This document shows positions 30,477 through 41,800 of a DNA stretch of 64,000 nucleotides, piece by piece. Source of the stretch: Adineta steineri. Lineage: Eukaryota; Rotifera; Eurotatoria; Adinetida; Adinetidae. The first letter of the stretch is position 1. Every line of letters begins with the position of its first letter. The notes under the pieces are model-generated. The model ran no database searches. It worked only from the letters and a program-made list of their open reading frames with translations, and was not told the DNA's origin. The position numbers were made by a program, and so were the translations under genes. The stretch covers positions 18,065-82,064 of the forward strand of contig CAJNOI010000313.1 in NCBI GenBank assembly GCA_905250115.1, written 5' to 3'.

Positions 30477-31281
30477 ATTTTGTACCTATTTGTTTGCAAA
30501 ATATATTCACTAAGTATTGTCTGTGCACTGCTGAAAGAGATAATATAAACATTTTCAAAACTACATCCTTAACATCTTTTAGAATATTTTTTTTTCGTTT
30601 TATTAAATGGATTCTACGACTCGTTCTTCTCTCCTTAAGAAGAAACGTCAGTTTTACTCTCGACATTTGTGACAGTAAATCTAATTATATAACATACATT
30701 TTGAATGGATGAGAGCGAACATGTCATTATCTTTCTATTTACATCCACATATATATCTATTACTTTTCATTCAAAACTTCATCTTCATCGACATCATCAA
30801 AGTCAGATAACTTTTCAGTTCTCAAATACATCTCATTTTACCGAGTGAAAATCTTTTTTTTTTCAGAACAAAATAGATTTGCATAGTAATAAATATTTCT
30901 TCGTTAATGTTTATAACACTACTTACCAAGTATCTTATTGATAGAGCAAATATTGTAAAATATAGTCGTTTGAAATAGTTTTTTATCAACTAAAAATGAA
31001 AAAGGTGCACTTTTCTTCCTTCCGTTATGTGTTTTATCTCTTAATGTAACAAAATGCGATGAAGTAATGCGTATTAATAATTGTGAAGATTTGATTTGAT
31101 ATGTTTTATGCTTTCTGACTCTATTGAGTTGTTTCAAAAAAAAGCATGATAATCATAAAGTTTTTTCTTAAAAATAGTAATAAAATCCAAACAAAAAAAT
31201 TTGAATTAATATGTTCTTAATAAATAAGTAGATTATCTGATGATATTCTTCTCATGATATTTTCTATTTGAGAGCACAGAA

Positions 31282-31352
31282 AGGGTGTGGGTGTGAATGG
31301 GTGTGTGATCGTGAGAGAAGAAGAGCCCTTAGCACCCTCAGCCACACCCTCA
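31282..31352. repeat. Telomere-like G/C hairpin (4)
   Basis: AAGGGTGTGGGTGTGAATGG is followed by a spacer and two C-rich blocks, GCACCCTCAG and CCACACCCTCAT. Confidence 0.7.
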
Positions 31353-32613
31353 TTATGATTTTCGCTTCATTTACTGTTCATTTAATTCATTTATTAAATT
31401 TCTGCATTAAATATCTTGTTTTAAATTATTTTCATACATTAGTAGTTTATGCATACACTGTTCCAAGATTTTTACCGTATATATTCAACTCCTTTTTATC
31501 AATTAAGAACAGTATTCGTCAAACAAAAATCGATGATGCAAAAATTTTGAATAAATTCTGTAGGGGTTTGAAGGCGTTAGTAATAACTCTTTTTTTTGTG
31601 GTGTTTTGACCAAATAAAATCTTTTAGGTATCATTTTCATTCGCTTTTGAAGATCTCTATTACTATATTAATATGCTGTTTATCACAAAATGATCAGCCA
31701 TATTGTGTTAAAATAGTTGTACTAGTATATAAAAGAATAAACTACATGATTTGATAAAAAAAATGATTTCACAAACTAGTTGCTCTAATGACAAAACAAA
31801 CTTTCGTTGGATTATCGCACAGAAAAGGTTTGTTCTTGTTCAAATAGCAACATCGTTTGATAGACAGTTTGACAAGCTCTAGACCACTTCTTTTTTGTAA
31901 GCAAATCCATTTTTAAGCTACTATTAACAATGTGATAAGACCGGCAATACACGACAATACATTTATATTTGATCATTTTTACCATTATGAATGTGTGATG
32001 ATATTTTTTCAGTACAAAAATAGTATTCTGTGTTTAAACTATTTAATGATTTTATTATTTTTTCAATACTATTTACAATACAACTCTTTTAAATATATTT
32101 GTATGGAATACTTTTCTTTTTCGAACAGAAAAATACCAAAGATCCTGCGATATTCTAAAATCAATAGTTACTTCTCGTTCACTGATACAGTCCTTTTGTT
32201 TTAACAAATTTCTTGCGGCCATTTAACAACAAAACGATGTATGAGAAAGATAAACAACAATCACTGAAGGAATTATGTTTCTATTTTCATTTCATTTCAA
32301 TGATAGAGTATTGGTGGCATATTGAATTACTGAAATCGTTGTATAGATAAGGCCAAAAAAAGTTGGAGAGAATAACTATAAAACGAAATCATTTCGTTCT
32401 ATCGTAAACATTGTTAAGAAATTGATTTATTTCGATCTGGCTCTTCCTTTTCACAACAGTATTTTAAAAGGTAACTAGTTAAAGCAAGCTAAAAAAGATT
32501 AGAAAAATATGCCATTGTTATTCTAGATAGAAGTGGTGAGCCTTCTTACCATTTACAAAACACAACAATTATTGCTAAATTTATATTCAACATCAGATTA
32601 TAAAAAGGACCAA

Positions 32614-32709
32614 ATGAGTGAATCAGAGTCCAATCCAGAAGCTTCTTTATCATTAAGCACGGTCATAACACCATCGGATGTTATTCGACAACGGCGACGA
32701 ATGCTTTGA
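32614..32709 (+). other. Upstream frame ending in TGA, in phase with the ART-TPR gene
   Basis: An ATG at 32614 opens 31 codons (start MSESESNPEASLSLSTV, end RQRRRML) and stops at TGA 32707-32709. That frame is the same as the main ART frame at 32740, with ten sense codons between the TGA and the ATG. It is either an upstream ORF or the former N-terminus cut off by a nonsense change. Confidence 0.5.
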
Positions 32710-32739
32710 AATTATTCGCTTCTCTGTTTAGATGAGTGT

Positions 32740-34407
32740 ATGGATCAAGCAAATCGAAAATTTCAAAGTATTTTGACACAATTAAAAGCCAATACTGACA
32801 ATGCCAATATCTTTAAGCAACGAGACGAATGTATTGACTTTCTTACAGATGCTGAAGAAAATATCAAGTTTTTTCTCGTTCTTGAGAACACTATGGCTCA
32901 ACATATAGTCCCTCTCATCAACGATATTCCTCAGGTGGATGGTGTTTATATCTTCAGTAACTTGAAATCCCAACATGAAGAATGGACAACAAAATGGCAA
33001 AAAATCAAGAGAGTTCATACTAATATTGATGACTTATGCCAAGCATTAAAATTCGATATCAGGCAGTTCAACCAAGATACGATTGCCATGAGTTTTCTCA
33101 CGATAGATGAAATGGCTTGGACGAATGATTTAAATCAATTGGAGCCAACTTTTATGTATACCCAGCTATTCAAGGAAACTCTTCTTGATATGAAACACGA
33201 TGAACAGGCGATTAAACAGTTTACAATTTATTGTCGACATCATAACTGCGGATCGACAGATAATATTGATGAATTTGAAAAAAAATACCAACCTCAATCA
33301 GCTATTTGGTGGTATACTTGCCCATCATTTATCTATTCTATGCTGAATTATGCTCTACGTTCGATGGAAGGTGATACCATTATTAAAATGGGATTTTTCA
33401 TTCATGATCTTCACCAACAAATCCAACAACTATACCAACAACAGGTTATTAGCTATGATCGTAAACCATTTCTGGTTTATAGGGGGCAAGGTCTATCCAG
33501 AACAAACTTTGAAAAACTCAAAACAACGAAAGCTACTTTGATGTCTTTCAACAACTTCTTATCCACTAGTACAGAACAAGACACACTCCTTGGATTTGCT
33601 TTAAGTGCATTGGAAAATACTGACATGGTGGGCATTCTATTTATAATGTCTATTGATCCCAATATAGAAACAGCGTCATTCGCCTCTATCAAGGAAGTAA
33701 GCTATTTTAGAGAAGAAGATGAAATTCTCTTTTCAATGCACACCGTCTTTCGAGTCGGTGCAATTAAACAAATGGACACTGAGCATCAACTTTATCAAGT
33801 CGAGCTAGAATTAACGTCGGATGATGATCAACAGTTACGATTACTTACTAATTGGATACGAGAAGAAGCTGGTGGTACTGGATGGGAAAGCTTGGGTGAC
33901 TTATTGCTTGAAATTGGTCAGTTTAATAAAGCTGAAGAACTTTATAATGTATTACTCGAACAGACATCTGATGAGGGTGGAAAGCAGTATTATTACAATC
34001 AGTTAGGATCTGTCAAATTTCGCCAGGGTGATTATGAAAAGGCTATTTGGTATTACGAACAAAGGCCTGAAATCTGCCAAAAACCTCTTCCAGCAAATCA
34101 TCCTGATTTCGCTACTTCATACAACAACGTCGGTTTGGTGTATGACAGCATGGGAGAGTACTCGAAAGCACTTTCATATTACGAGAAATCACTTGAAATT
34201 CGACAAAAAACTCTTCCTTCAAATCATCCTGATTTAGCTACTTTATACAACAATATCGGTATTATGTATTACAATGTGAAAGACTATTCAAAAGCAGTGT
34301 CATATTATGAACGTGCTCTGGACATATTGCAACGTGCATTGCCTCCAACTCATCCTAATATAAAAAGTGTGAAGGAGAATATTGAAATTGTAAAAAAGAA
34401 ATCATAA
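32740..34407 (+). CDS. ADP-ribosyltransferase-TPR protein (first copy)
   Basis: A single exon of 555 residues. Residues about 25-130 form an alpha/beta-like N-terminal region (DECIDFLTDAEENIKFFLVL) also seen in the second copy at 60990. The middle is an R-S-E type mono-ADP-ribosyltransferase fold. Its Arg is in LVYRGQGLSR (about 247), its Ser-Thr-Ser in FLSTST (about 274), and its ExE turn in REEDEILF (about 328). All three signatures are intact, predicting NAD+-dependent arginine ADP-ribosylation. Residues about 375-550 hold kinesin-light-chain-like TPRs such as HPDFATSYNNVGLVYDSMGE and YSKALSYYEKSLEIRQK, which should bind a partner or substrate. There is no signal peptide, so it is likely intracellular. 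Substrate and role are unknown. Confidence 0.88.
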   Translation: MDQANRKFQSILTQLKANTDNANIFKQRDECIDFLTDAEENIKFFLVLENTMAQHIVPLINDIPQVDGVYIFSNLKSQHEEWTTKWQKIKRVHTNIDDLCQALKFDIRQFNQDTIAMSFLTIDEMAWTNDLNQLEPTFMYTQLFKETLLDMKHDEQAIKQFTIYCRHHNCGSTDNIDEFEKKYQPQSAIWWYTCPSFIYSMLNYALRSMEGDTIIKMGFFIHDLHQQIQQLYQQQVISYDRKPFLVYRGQGLSRTNFEKLKTTKATLMSFNNFLSTSTEQDTLLGFALSALENTDMVGILFIMSIDPNIETASFASIKEVSYFREEDEILFSMHTVFRVGAIKQMDTEHQLYQVELELTSDDDQQLRLLTNWIREEAGGTGWESLGDLLLEIGQFNKAEELYNVLLEQTSDEGGKQYYYNQLGSVKFRQGDYEKAIWYYEQRPEICQKPLPANHPDFATSYNNVGLVYDSMGEYSKALSYYEKSLEIRQKTLPSNHPDLATLYNNIGIMYYNVKDYSKAVSYYERALDILQRALPPTHPNIKSVKENIEIVKKKS

Positions 34408-37400
34408 AGAATATTTGATAAGTAAAAGAGTGTTTTGTTCACTTGTTTCTGAATTCTATTTTTTAGTAACTAGCGAGCGCGTACGAAGAACAATTCTGTA
34501 AATGCTAAAGACGTCATGGACAAAGCCCACTGATACGGTAATACACATTTATACGTATGTGTATAAATGATCTTCTCAGACATATTGACATCTCTAATTA
34601 TTTACGAGTGTTCCCCGTAATAATAAGAAGAGTAACTTATATGAAATTGCATTGTAATATTGATGAACGAGGCCTCATATGATGAAGAAGAAGTGAAAAA
34701 ACTGCGATATATATATGGATATGCCGCCAACGCATGATCTGATCGCATCAGTTAATTAGTATTCATTATTAATTAGAATTAAATAAAAGGAACAATCACG
34801 TATTTATGATGTATTGAGAAATTTAGCCGTATTAAAGATATGATGAATTATAGTTTATTTCATAATTTAGAAAAGTCAGTTATAGTCCTCTCACTTAGGT
34901 GTTTCACACAGGACACTAAGTTATAGAAATAGATCAGCTAAATTAAATGTATGAGAAAAAACAACTGATCTTTATAACAAAGTAGCATTCCAGACATTAA
35001 TTAAGCTTTCGAAACACCAAGTTAATAGTTCTACTGACGATATATGTATATTTTATGGAAATGATTGAATGTTATTCTCTACTTCAACATTCCAAGATCG
35101 AATATGAACAATAATCAGCAGTCGTTAATGAAAAAAAAGGAAATATACTAGTATACGGTAATGAATAACTTAATAAATAACATTCTAGCTTTATATATTT
35201 TGCATTATTGTACTTTTGTTCAGGTTGCCATCGTATATCATAAAGGCTACTAGGTATTTTTATTTATTATGACTTTTAATTAAATGAAGAATAATCAATT
35301 TTAGCAATAATAACATCGACTGAGTAATAATTTTACTGATTCAGCGATAAATGTAGTGACGAAACAATTGTTTCACTAAATGAGCAATATTCTCTTTCTA
35401 GTATAGAACAATCCAGTAAACATAAATTGACTGATTGAGTTGACCGAAGGCTAATGGAGGTCGAGGAACACGAATCTCGTGTTAGTCTTTGAAATTGTTT
35501 GAATAAATATTTTACTCATAATTAAGACATCGGCTTGTCCACGTAAAATCGTACCCCTATGGGCAAATTTTCTATAAAACAATTTATTTATCTTTTGAAG
35601 CTGATGAAATATATAACCTGAATTTTCAGCACAAGTTTGCCAGTGATATGGTGAATACATATGTACGAAATTGGCCTGGAGTGATTGTTTTAAGTAGAGA
35701 AACAGACATGCGAAAATGTAATTCCATAACGACACATATTTCAGCAGCGCAAAGGTAGCTTTGAATATTTTTTCAAGTTTTCTTTTTCTTTAGATATTAT
35801 ATTATCTAGCCTATCAATCTGCTTCAAATCGTGTTTTTCTATTCCTGTTGTTAAATTGAATTTTGCACTTTTGAGCAATCGATTAAACATGACGTTCCGT
35901 TTTGTGTGATTCCTCAACAGGGTATATTTTTGATCGTAAAACACAAACAGATTTGGTAAACTTAAGAAAAACTCCCATACTTTTGAAGAGGAATCAGGCT
36001 CATGTAGACTATATAAAACCTCAGACTTATTGGTTTCTGTATAACCGAGTTATAGAACTGACATAAGGAAAAAACGTGATTCCGTCAGCTTGGACACGCC
36101 GTAATGTAAGAATGTTGAATTACATGTCCTCTTTTCTTATTGAATATAAATATCTTAATTTTTAGATTGAACAAGGAAAATATGTTATGGCTGAACGTAT
36201 TGTAATCTTTTCTCAAGGAAATAATTTCGATGTACATGTTGTTGATAATATAACATGCAAAAGAATTACTTTAACGTTTTAAAATTAATAAACTGAATGA
36301 ATAACTTGAATAATAAAAATAAATGAGTGAAAATAATGTTTTGTTCTTTTCATTGTGTATTTTTTATAATCTATTTGTACTCATGTTATTCAAAAGAATT
36401 TTTTTCACATTTTATAACCGCAGAAATATTAGATAATTTTAGATTGACAGTTAGTTTAGAAACATTTTTTGAAATTAATACTGATATATGTTCATTCTTG
36501 TACTTTGAAATGTAAATATAATCTTTATATAGATAATTCACTGATAGAGTTCTTTCAATTATCAAAAATCGGTTCGATCTGTATAAAATTCAACTGGTTG
36601 AAAATACTGTTTTGTTTTGCTGTCCGCGATTGTTTGATGCTTTTGTTTAATAGAAGAAATTATAGCAATGCTTCTTCATACAGTTTGTAATCATTTGGTG
36701 GTAAATAATTGGATTAGAAACTATTTAAATTGTATTTGGGATATTTCATATCAAGTACATTTGGCCTTAGTATTCTTTATTTATTCATTATTATTCACAA
36801 ATAATCGATTGGAATTTCTAAGAATGATATAATCAATACTAATATTTTGTAATAGCTTGTTGTCACTATAACTCAGTACAATGACTTATATGGTTCTTTT
36901 CTGACATATCGAGTAAATATCGTTGATATTATTTATTTAAAACATATGTAACAATCAGAAAGATAGATATAAATAAATGCTTGCTATTTCAAATCAATCT
37001 AAAAAACAGTGAAGAAGATACTCATTTGCATAGTTTTGACAATTTGTACATAGTGTAAATACATTTATTTTAAAACACAAATACTGTCAACTATCATACT
37101 GAAAATTGTCAGAAACACTGCTAAAAATAACTTTCGCAGTAAATGTATATTCTGATCTTATTGATTTTGAAGAAAATATACGTTCGAAGATATGTCTTTT
37201 GTGAATTAATGTACTGAAGATGACATCAATCAATCGTCACATATATATTAGTAATCATTGAAACAGCTCTTGTTGTTGAATAGACTTTAATTACTATATT
37301 ATCATTGTTGCACTAAAAATTTGTATTAACTGTCATTAATAGTGTCGTACATAAACTTGCCGAGAGAACAAAAGATTCTCATAGATTTCATCGCATCATA

Positions 37401-38004
37401 AATAAATACATAAATAATATTCTACCAGAGCATTATTAATTCATCATCAAAACTACCAATGCTTGCAGTTTTTCGTTTTTTCCAGTGGATAAACATAACT
37501 CAGTTTTTCCGAATCTTATATCAAATATATCATGAACCAGATACTTTCTGGATCAGTTTTCAAAAGACACTTTAAACAAGTTACTTAGTTTCCGCATAGT
37601 TCTCTGATTTTTTCAAAAATACTATGCCGTTCAAAATCAGATGAAACCAGCATCAGCTGAGCAATTAACATAACATGTACTAACCACCATTCTCTTGATC
37701 ATATACTAACAATCATCTTTTCTGTTAGTTCGTTTCGTTTGATTAATACGCAATAGCTGGTAACTATGTTCTATCGATGTGAGCTCGACCCATGACAAAA
37801 ACATACATGACAGAATCACAAATAACACTTTGAAATTATACTATCACATCTCCTTCAGTTCAGAGCACAGCTTAAACAAGAATCAATATATTATGATCAT
37901 TTTATTGTAAAAAGAAGTAGAACAAGATCGACAATTCATAAACACGGTTTCAATGATAAACATATTGTTCTAGTTCAACACGATAGTATTTTCATCACTA
38001 ACAT
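34408..38004. other. Noncoding region, possible relics
   Basis: No gene is supported. Two adjacent minus-strand frames at 35451-35944 (95 and 68 codons) and a plus-strand stretch at 36168-36282 (GKYVMAERIVIFSQGNNFDV, preceded by an intron-like acceptor) could be decayed coding sequence. I recognise no family in them. No hairpin or repeat copy was seen here. Confidence 0.4.
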
Positions 38005-38297
38005 TTACGATTTTGCCAATCGTTCACTCGTGTGTAGAAGTTCATTTACACGATCTAGAACTTTCGTCTCGATTCGATTATTGTGGATCATAAGTGTGGT
38101 GAGTGTCTGCGTGAAAGAATGCAAATGTATGTATGAAATAGTTGAAGAAAACATTAGATTTACTGTATTGTTTTTTAATAAATCAGCAAGTTGTTGTGCT
38201 CCGTTATCTCCGATTTCATTTTCGCTGAGATCCAGTGTGGAGAGTGTCTTTGTGAAAAACGTAAATGATTGTGTGAGATAGTTGAAGAAAAAATGAG
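38005..38297 (-). CDS. 3' end of an RNI/NLR-type leucine-rich-repeat gene
   Basis: Partial: the 5' side runs into the assembly gap. One complete internal exon (38247-38164) encodes exactly one 28-residue ribonuclease-inhibitor-type repeat (TLSTLDLSENEIGDNGAQQL, then ADLLKNNT). After a 57-nt intron the last exon (38106-38005) encodes the closing half-repeat TLTTLMIHNNRIE and a short tail to TAA. The retained intron and the partial one beside the gap are similar in sequence (TTCTTCAACTAT, CATTTAC/CATTTGC). The array therefore grew by duplicating exon-intron units. Such arrays serve in protein binding and immune-type receptors; the N-terminal domains are unseen. Confidence 0.75.
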
Positions 38298-38397
38298 NNN
38301 NNNNNNNNNNNNNNNNNNNNNNNNNNNNNNNNNNNNNNNNNNNNNNNNNNNNNNNNNNNNNNNNNNNNNNNNNNNNNNNNNNNNNNNNNNNNNNNNN
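38298..38397. other. Assembly gap of exactly 100 N
   Basis: One hundred consecutive N is the conventional placeholder for a gap of unknown size. The true distance, and even the join, between the LRR gene on its left and the sequence on its right are not established. Confidence 0.98.
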
Positions 38398-38399
38398 TG

Positions 38400-38429
38400 T
38401 TAGCGTCTGAGTGATTCACTCGACGCTAA
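38400..38429. repeat. Near-perfect 30-nt inverted repeat
   Basis: TTAGCGTCTGAGTGA is followed by TTCACTCGACGCTAA, an almost exact reverse complement. It lies between the gap and the tRNA-like gene and could form a hairpin. Its role is unknown. Confidence 0.6.
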
Positions 38430-38445
38430 TCTAGAGATTAAGTTG

Positions 38446-38519
38446 GTCCTTCTAGTCTAACTGGCTTAGGATAACTGCCCGGATAGCAGGAGGTGTGGGT
38501 TCGAATCCCACGAAGGTCA
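38446..38519 (+). tRNA. tRNA-like gene or tRNA pseudogene
   Basis: A cloverleaf-sized 74-nt stretch. Box A (TAGTCTAACTGG) differs from consensus at one position and box B (GGTTCGAATCC) is perfect. The T-arm GTGGG/CCCAC pairs fully. The acceptor GTCCTTC/GAAGGTC has one T-T mismatch. A TTTTT terminator starts at 38521. The anticodon arm is odd: CTGC/GCAG closes a loop CCGGATA that has C instead of T at position 33. If read literally the anticodon is GGA (Ser), but the long variable arm of tRNA-Ser is absent. It is therefore transcribable in principle but probably a degenerate tRNA or tRNA-derived element. Confidence 0.6.
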
Positions 38520-38625
38520 CTTTTTCTCCATTTTCTCTTTCTTTCATTTTCTTTCGCTGATGTCCCTTACATGGCTCTAATATGAGACCTAACACTACAC
38601 ATGTTTTAGACAGTATATAGTGTCA

Positions 38626-38745
38626 AATACGAAATTTGAATTCAAATATTCAAATAATCTAGAATGTGAGTGTGGGTTCTGTATCCATCACACATCCACA
38701 CCCACCCTTTAGAGTATCTGAATATTTGAATTCAACTTTCGAGTA
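38626..38745. repeat. Telomere-like hairpin (5) inside a 120-bp inverted repeat
   Basis: Outer arms of about 40 bp (AATACGAAATTTGAATTCAA on the left; the reverse complement of the right arm reads AATACTCGAAAGTTGAATTC) enclose GTGAGTGTGGG and CACACATCCACACCCACCC. It sits 90 bp upstream of the first visible exon of the large FG-GAP gene. Confidence 0.7.
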
Positions 38746-38834
38746 TTACATTTACGATAAGATAATGATATCCACTTAATCTATTACAAATAATATGTCC
38801 ACAGTTGATTACTTTGATTGATTTTCTTTTTCAG

Positions 38835-41800
38835 TTCGAACTGCTGGCCAAATTTTGTTTACTCTCTGGAAAAATAGTTCAGCAAAATCGTATTGATATT
38901 GACAAGAATGAATTTGTTACTATTAATCTTCTTTCTGAAGAACAAGTTCATATACAAGTCAATACTACCGTTGAATCTTTAAAGAATAGTGCATCTCTTC
39001 GAATTATTTCGTTCTTGAACTATTTTAGAACGAATACTCAAGCAGATTACCATATTTCAGCTCTCAATACAAACTTATTAATCACAACTGTGCCCATCTT
39101 GGATACTCCCGATCCACAACTGTTGCGCAACCCAATAACAGAGTGAGTGGCAGATTCGAATATTTCATGTTAATGTATATTGGAGAAACTGTACTTGACT
39201 CAAGCTTCAGTTCTGTATCTAATGGTGATATTAACGAGATGAGAGAGAAAGGCATTTTCAACAGAATAGTGAAGAGAACAGGGATTAGGGTGAATACGTT
39301 GGACCTTTTTTTAAGGGTATGGGTGTGGGTGTGTTAACATTTCTTATCTTCATAGTCAGATTCACACTCACCCTATTCTTAGCTTAATAGTAAATAAGAT
39401 TAGAGAGCAACTATCTCCGATACACTATACGTCTTGCTTCTTTAGTATAGGATATTTTTATTGAGATAATATTTGCTTTCTTCTTCGTCATTCACATTTC
39501 ATATAATATATGTTACACTCTGCGGGCCGATAATTTTCTTCATTATTTCGGATACATCCAAGTTCACATTATTGTCTATCAACAAATTGGAAAGGTAAAC
39601 TAGAATGAATCTCCCTATTTAAGTGTTTTGATTACACAGAAACTACTGAAAATTCTTAGATTTTTCATTTTTAAGACTTCAATGTTTGAGAGAAGAATCA
39701 AAAATCATTGGAAACAAGTGATTTATGGTGAATAATTGCATAGGATGTAATGAAGAATTTTGTGAGGTGATTTACAATTTGATTTAAATATCAATCATAA
39801 CTATATAATGAAATCATTTAAAAATCTCATCTTTGAGAAAAATCAACGAAAAAAATAATGTTACAGTTTTACATAAAACATCAACAAAGAATATTCAAAT
39901 CATTTGTTAACTTTATCTATGTATATAATATATTATTTAAATATCTTTAGTGGCGTTGAGGGACCTTTGGCCAAGACTTGTGAAAAAGATAATCTAACTG
40001 TTATAACTACTTTCTCTTTATATCCAAGCGAATCATACGCTATTAGTCAGAGAAAAAAGCTTATACAATGGATCGGTCCTCCATATACTGAAGGATTTTT
40101 TGCTGGATGTACTCCTCTTGAAGGTCTTCTTGAGAGCACTCTCGACTGTTTATATGATACTGAATGCGTTCGGTTATTGATTGTTTATTTTCCAACTCTT
40201 AATCAAGTATGTATAATGTTATTTTATTTCAACTACATATTATACTTTTGCTTAGCTGAATATATCCTTGGCGGATTCTATTCTCCTTCCACCAAAACAA
40301 AATAAATCTGTGTATGATCATTTACTTACTCTTTTCATTGATGAATGGTCAATAAATATAAATTATTCGAAATACTACAGTGAATGTGCTCCTACGTCTT
40401 GCACATATAGCATAATTGATCAAACTAATTTTTCTTATGCATTCACTCTTCTTATCAGTATCTATGGTGGTCTCATTATTATACTTCGTTTAATTACACC
40501 ATTCTTAGTCAATATGTCAATGAAACTCAATCGTTGTTTAAGAACTAGAGGTGTTCATTTGTGTATGTTTTCAATAGAATTAAAATAATCCTATCTATAA
40601 TGTAATTTTTATTTATCGTTTGTAGTGTCTTACAAGATATCTTTAAAACGATTAGGTCGATCAGCGAAACGGTTAAACTTGTTTAAGACGGCTGATGATC
40701 GAACAGAAAACACCATTAAACAACAGAAGATTACCACATATGTTTATCTGGTTTTATTAACAGGTACAGTTATTTTCATTCTTCATATATTTACCATTGT
40801 ATAAAATAAAAATAAGTTTATTCGTTAAAAATATCTAGTTACTATATTATCGAATGATGAATATAATATTCTCATTCACATTCATCTTTATCTTATTTGA
40901 AATATATATTTATTGAATTATGAATTCTTTCACTATGTTCATATAACTTCCAATTTCATAAAACTGAATTTATTTTCACTGGCCTAAGTTTAGTCAGTCT
41001 TAGATAAAATCGTACTATTAAAAGTATATTTGTATGAAAACATCATATTCTTATTTTTATTTCAATAGGCTCACTTCTGATTCTTATTATCTTTACATCT
41101 CTAAGTACTCAAACAGTTACAATAACTGAATCAAACCCATCTTTAATGACTTATGATAAATTACAAGCTATGTATTCGAGTACACTCAAATGTCCTTGTT
41201 CTAATACAGTAATAAGTTATGATACGTTTATGTCATTGTCTCCAACTTTACATCAAGTATGTTCAAGTGATTTTGTCCATGACGATTTTCTTTCAGTATT
41301 GAACGGCAAAGGATCTTCGGACAGTAGGAATGATTGGACAAATCGAGCATTCTCACACTTTGACTTGTTGATGGACCTTTGCCGACTAGCTAATGAGACT
41401 ATCAAGGCCGCCGTTGATCGTTTTATTATGCGGTCCATCGTTATTTTAAACGTACTTAATGAAAACGATTTTAATACACAAATAAACGTCACTCTCGATC
41501 AATTTTATCGATCGACAATTGTCGATTTTCGTTTTGCAGTTAACATACAACGTCTTTTTGTGCAAATTGATCAACCTTATACAGGAAAATCACCAACAAT
41601 GACCGACAACCATGCTACAAATCTAATCATAAAAAGAAATATGACATATTTAGTAAACAATCAACAACCATCACAGGTTATATTATTTTTTCAACCAATA
41701 AAACGTCTCGTTTACATTCTACTAGCAATACTATATTATATAAGTGAATAAATGAGAAATTAAAAAATATATAATTGTGAGAGTTTCTTTGCTAGTCATA

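Larger units (their letters stand above)
30477..32739. other. Intergenic region upstream of the ART-TPR gene
   Basis: No gene is supported apart from an upstream reading frame described separately (32614-32709). It contains telomere-like hairpin 4. The remaining frames are short and AT-driven. Confidence 0.55.

Noticed and set aside
32707-32709. TGA as a selenocysteine codon in the first ART-TPR gene
   Set aside because: There is no conserved Cys/Sec position in the family at this point and I see no SECIS-like element after the gene. An upstream ORF or N-terminal loss is simpler.
35451-35944. Two adjacent minus-strand frames as a protein-coding gene
   Set aside because: They are in different frames with stops between, and no family motif is recognised. 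Kept only as a possible relic.
38216-38419. Minus-strand frame running through the gap
   Set aside because: It reads through 100 N and uses the wrong frame for the LRR exon, which is read correctly as 38247-38164.
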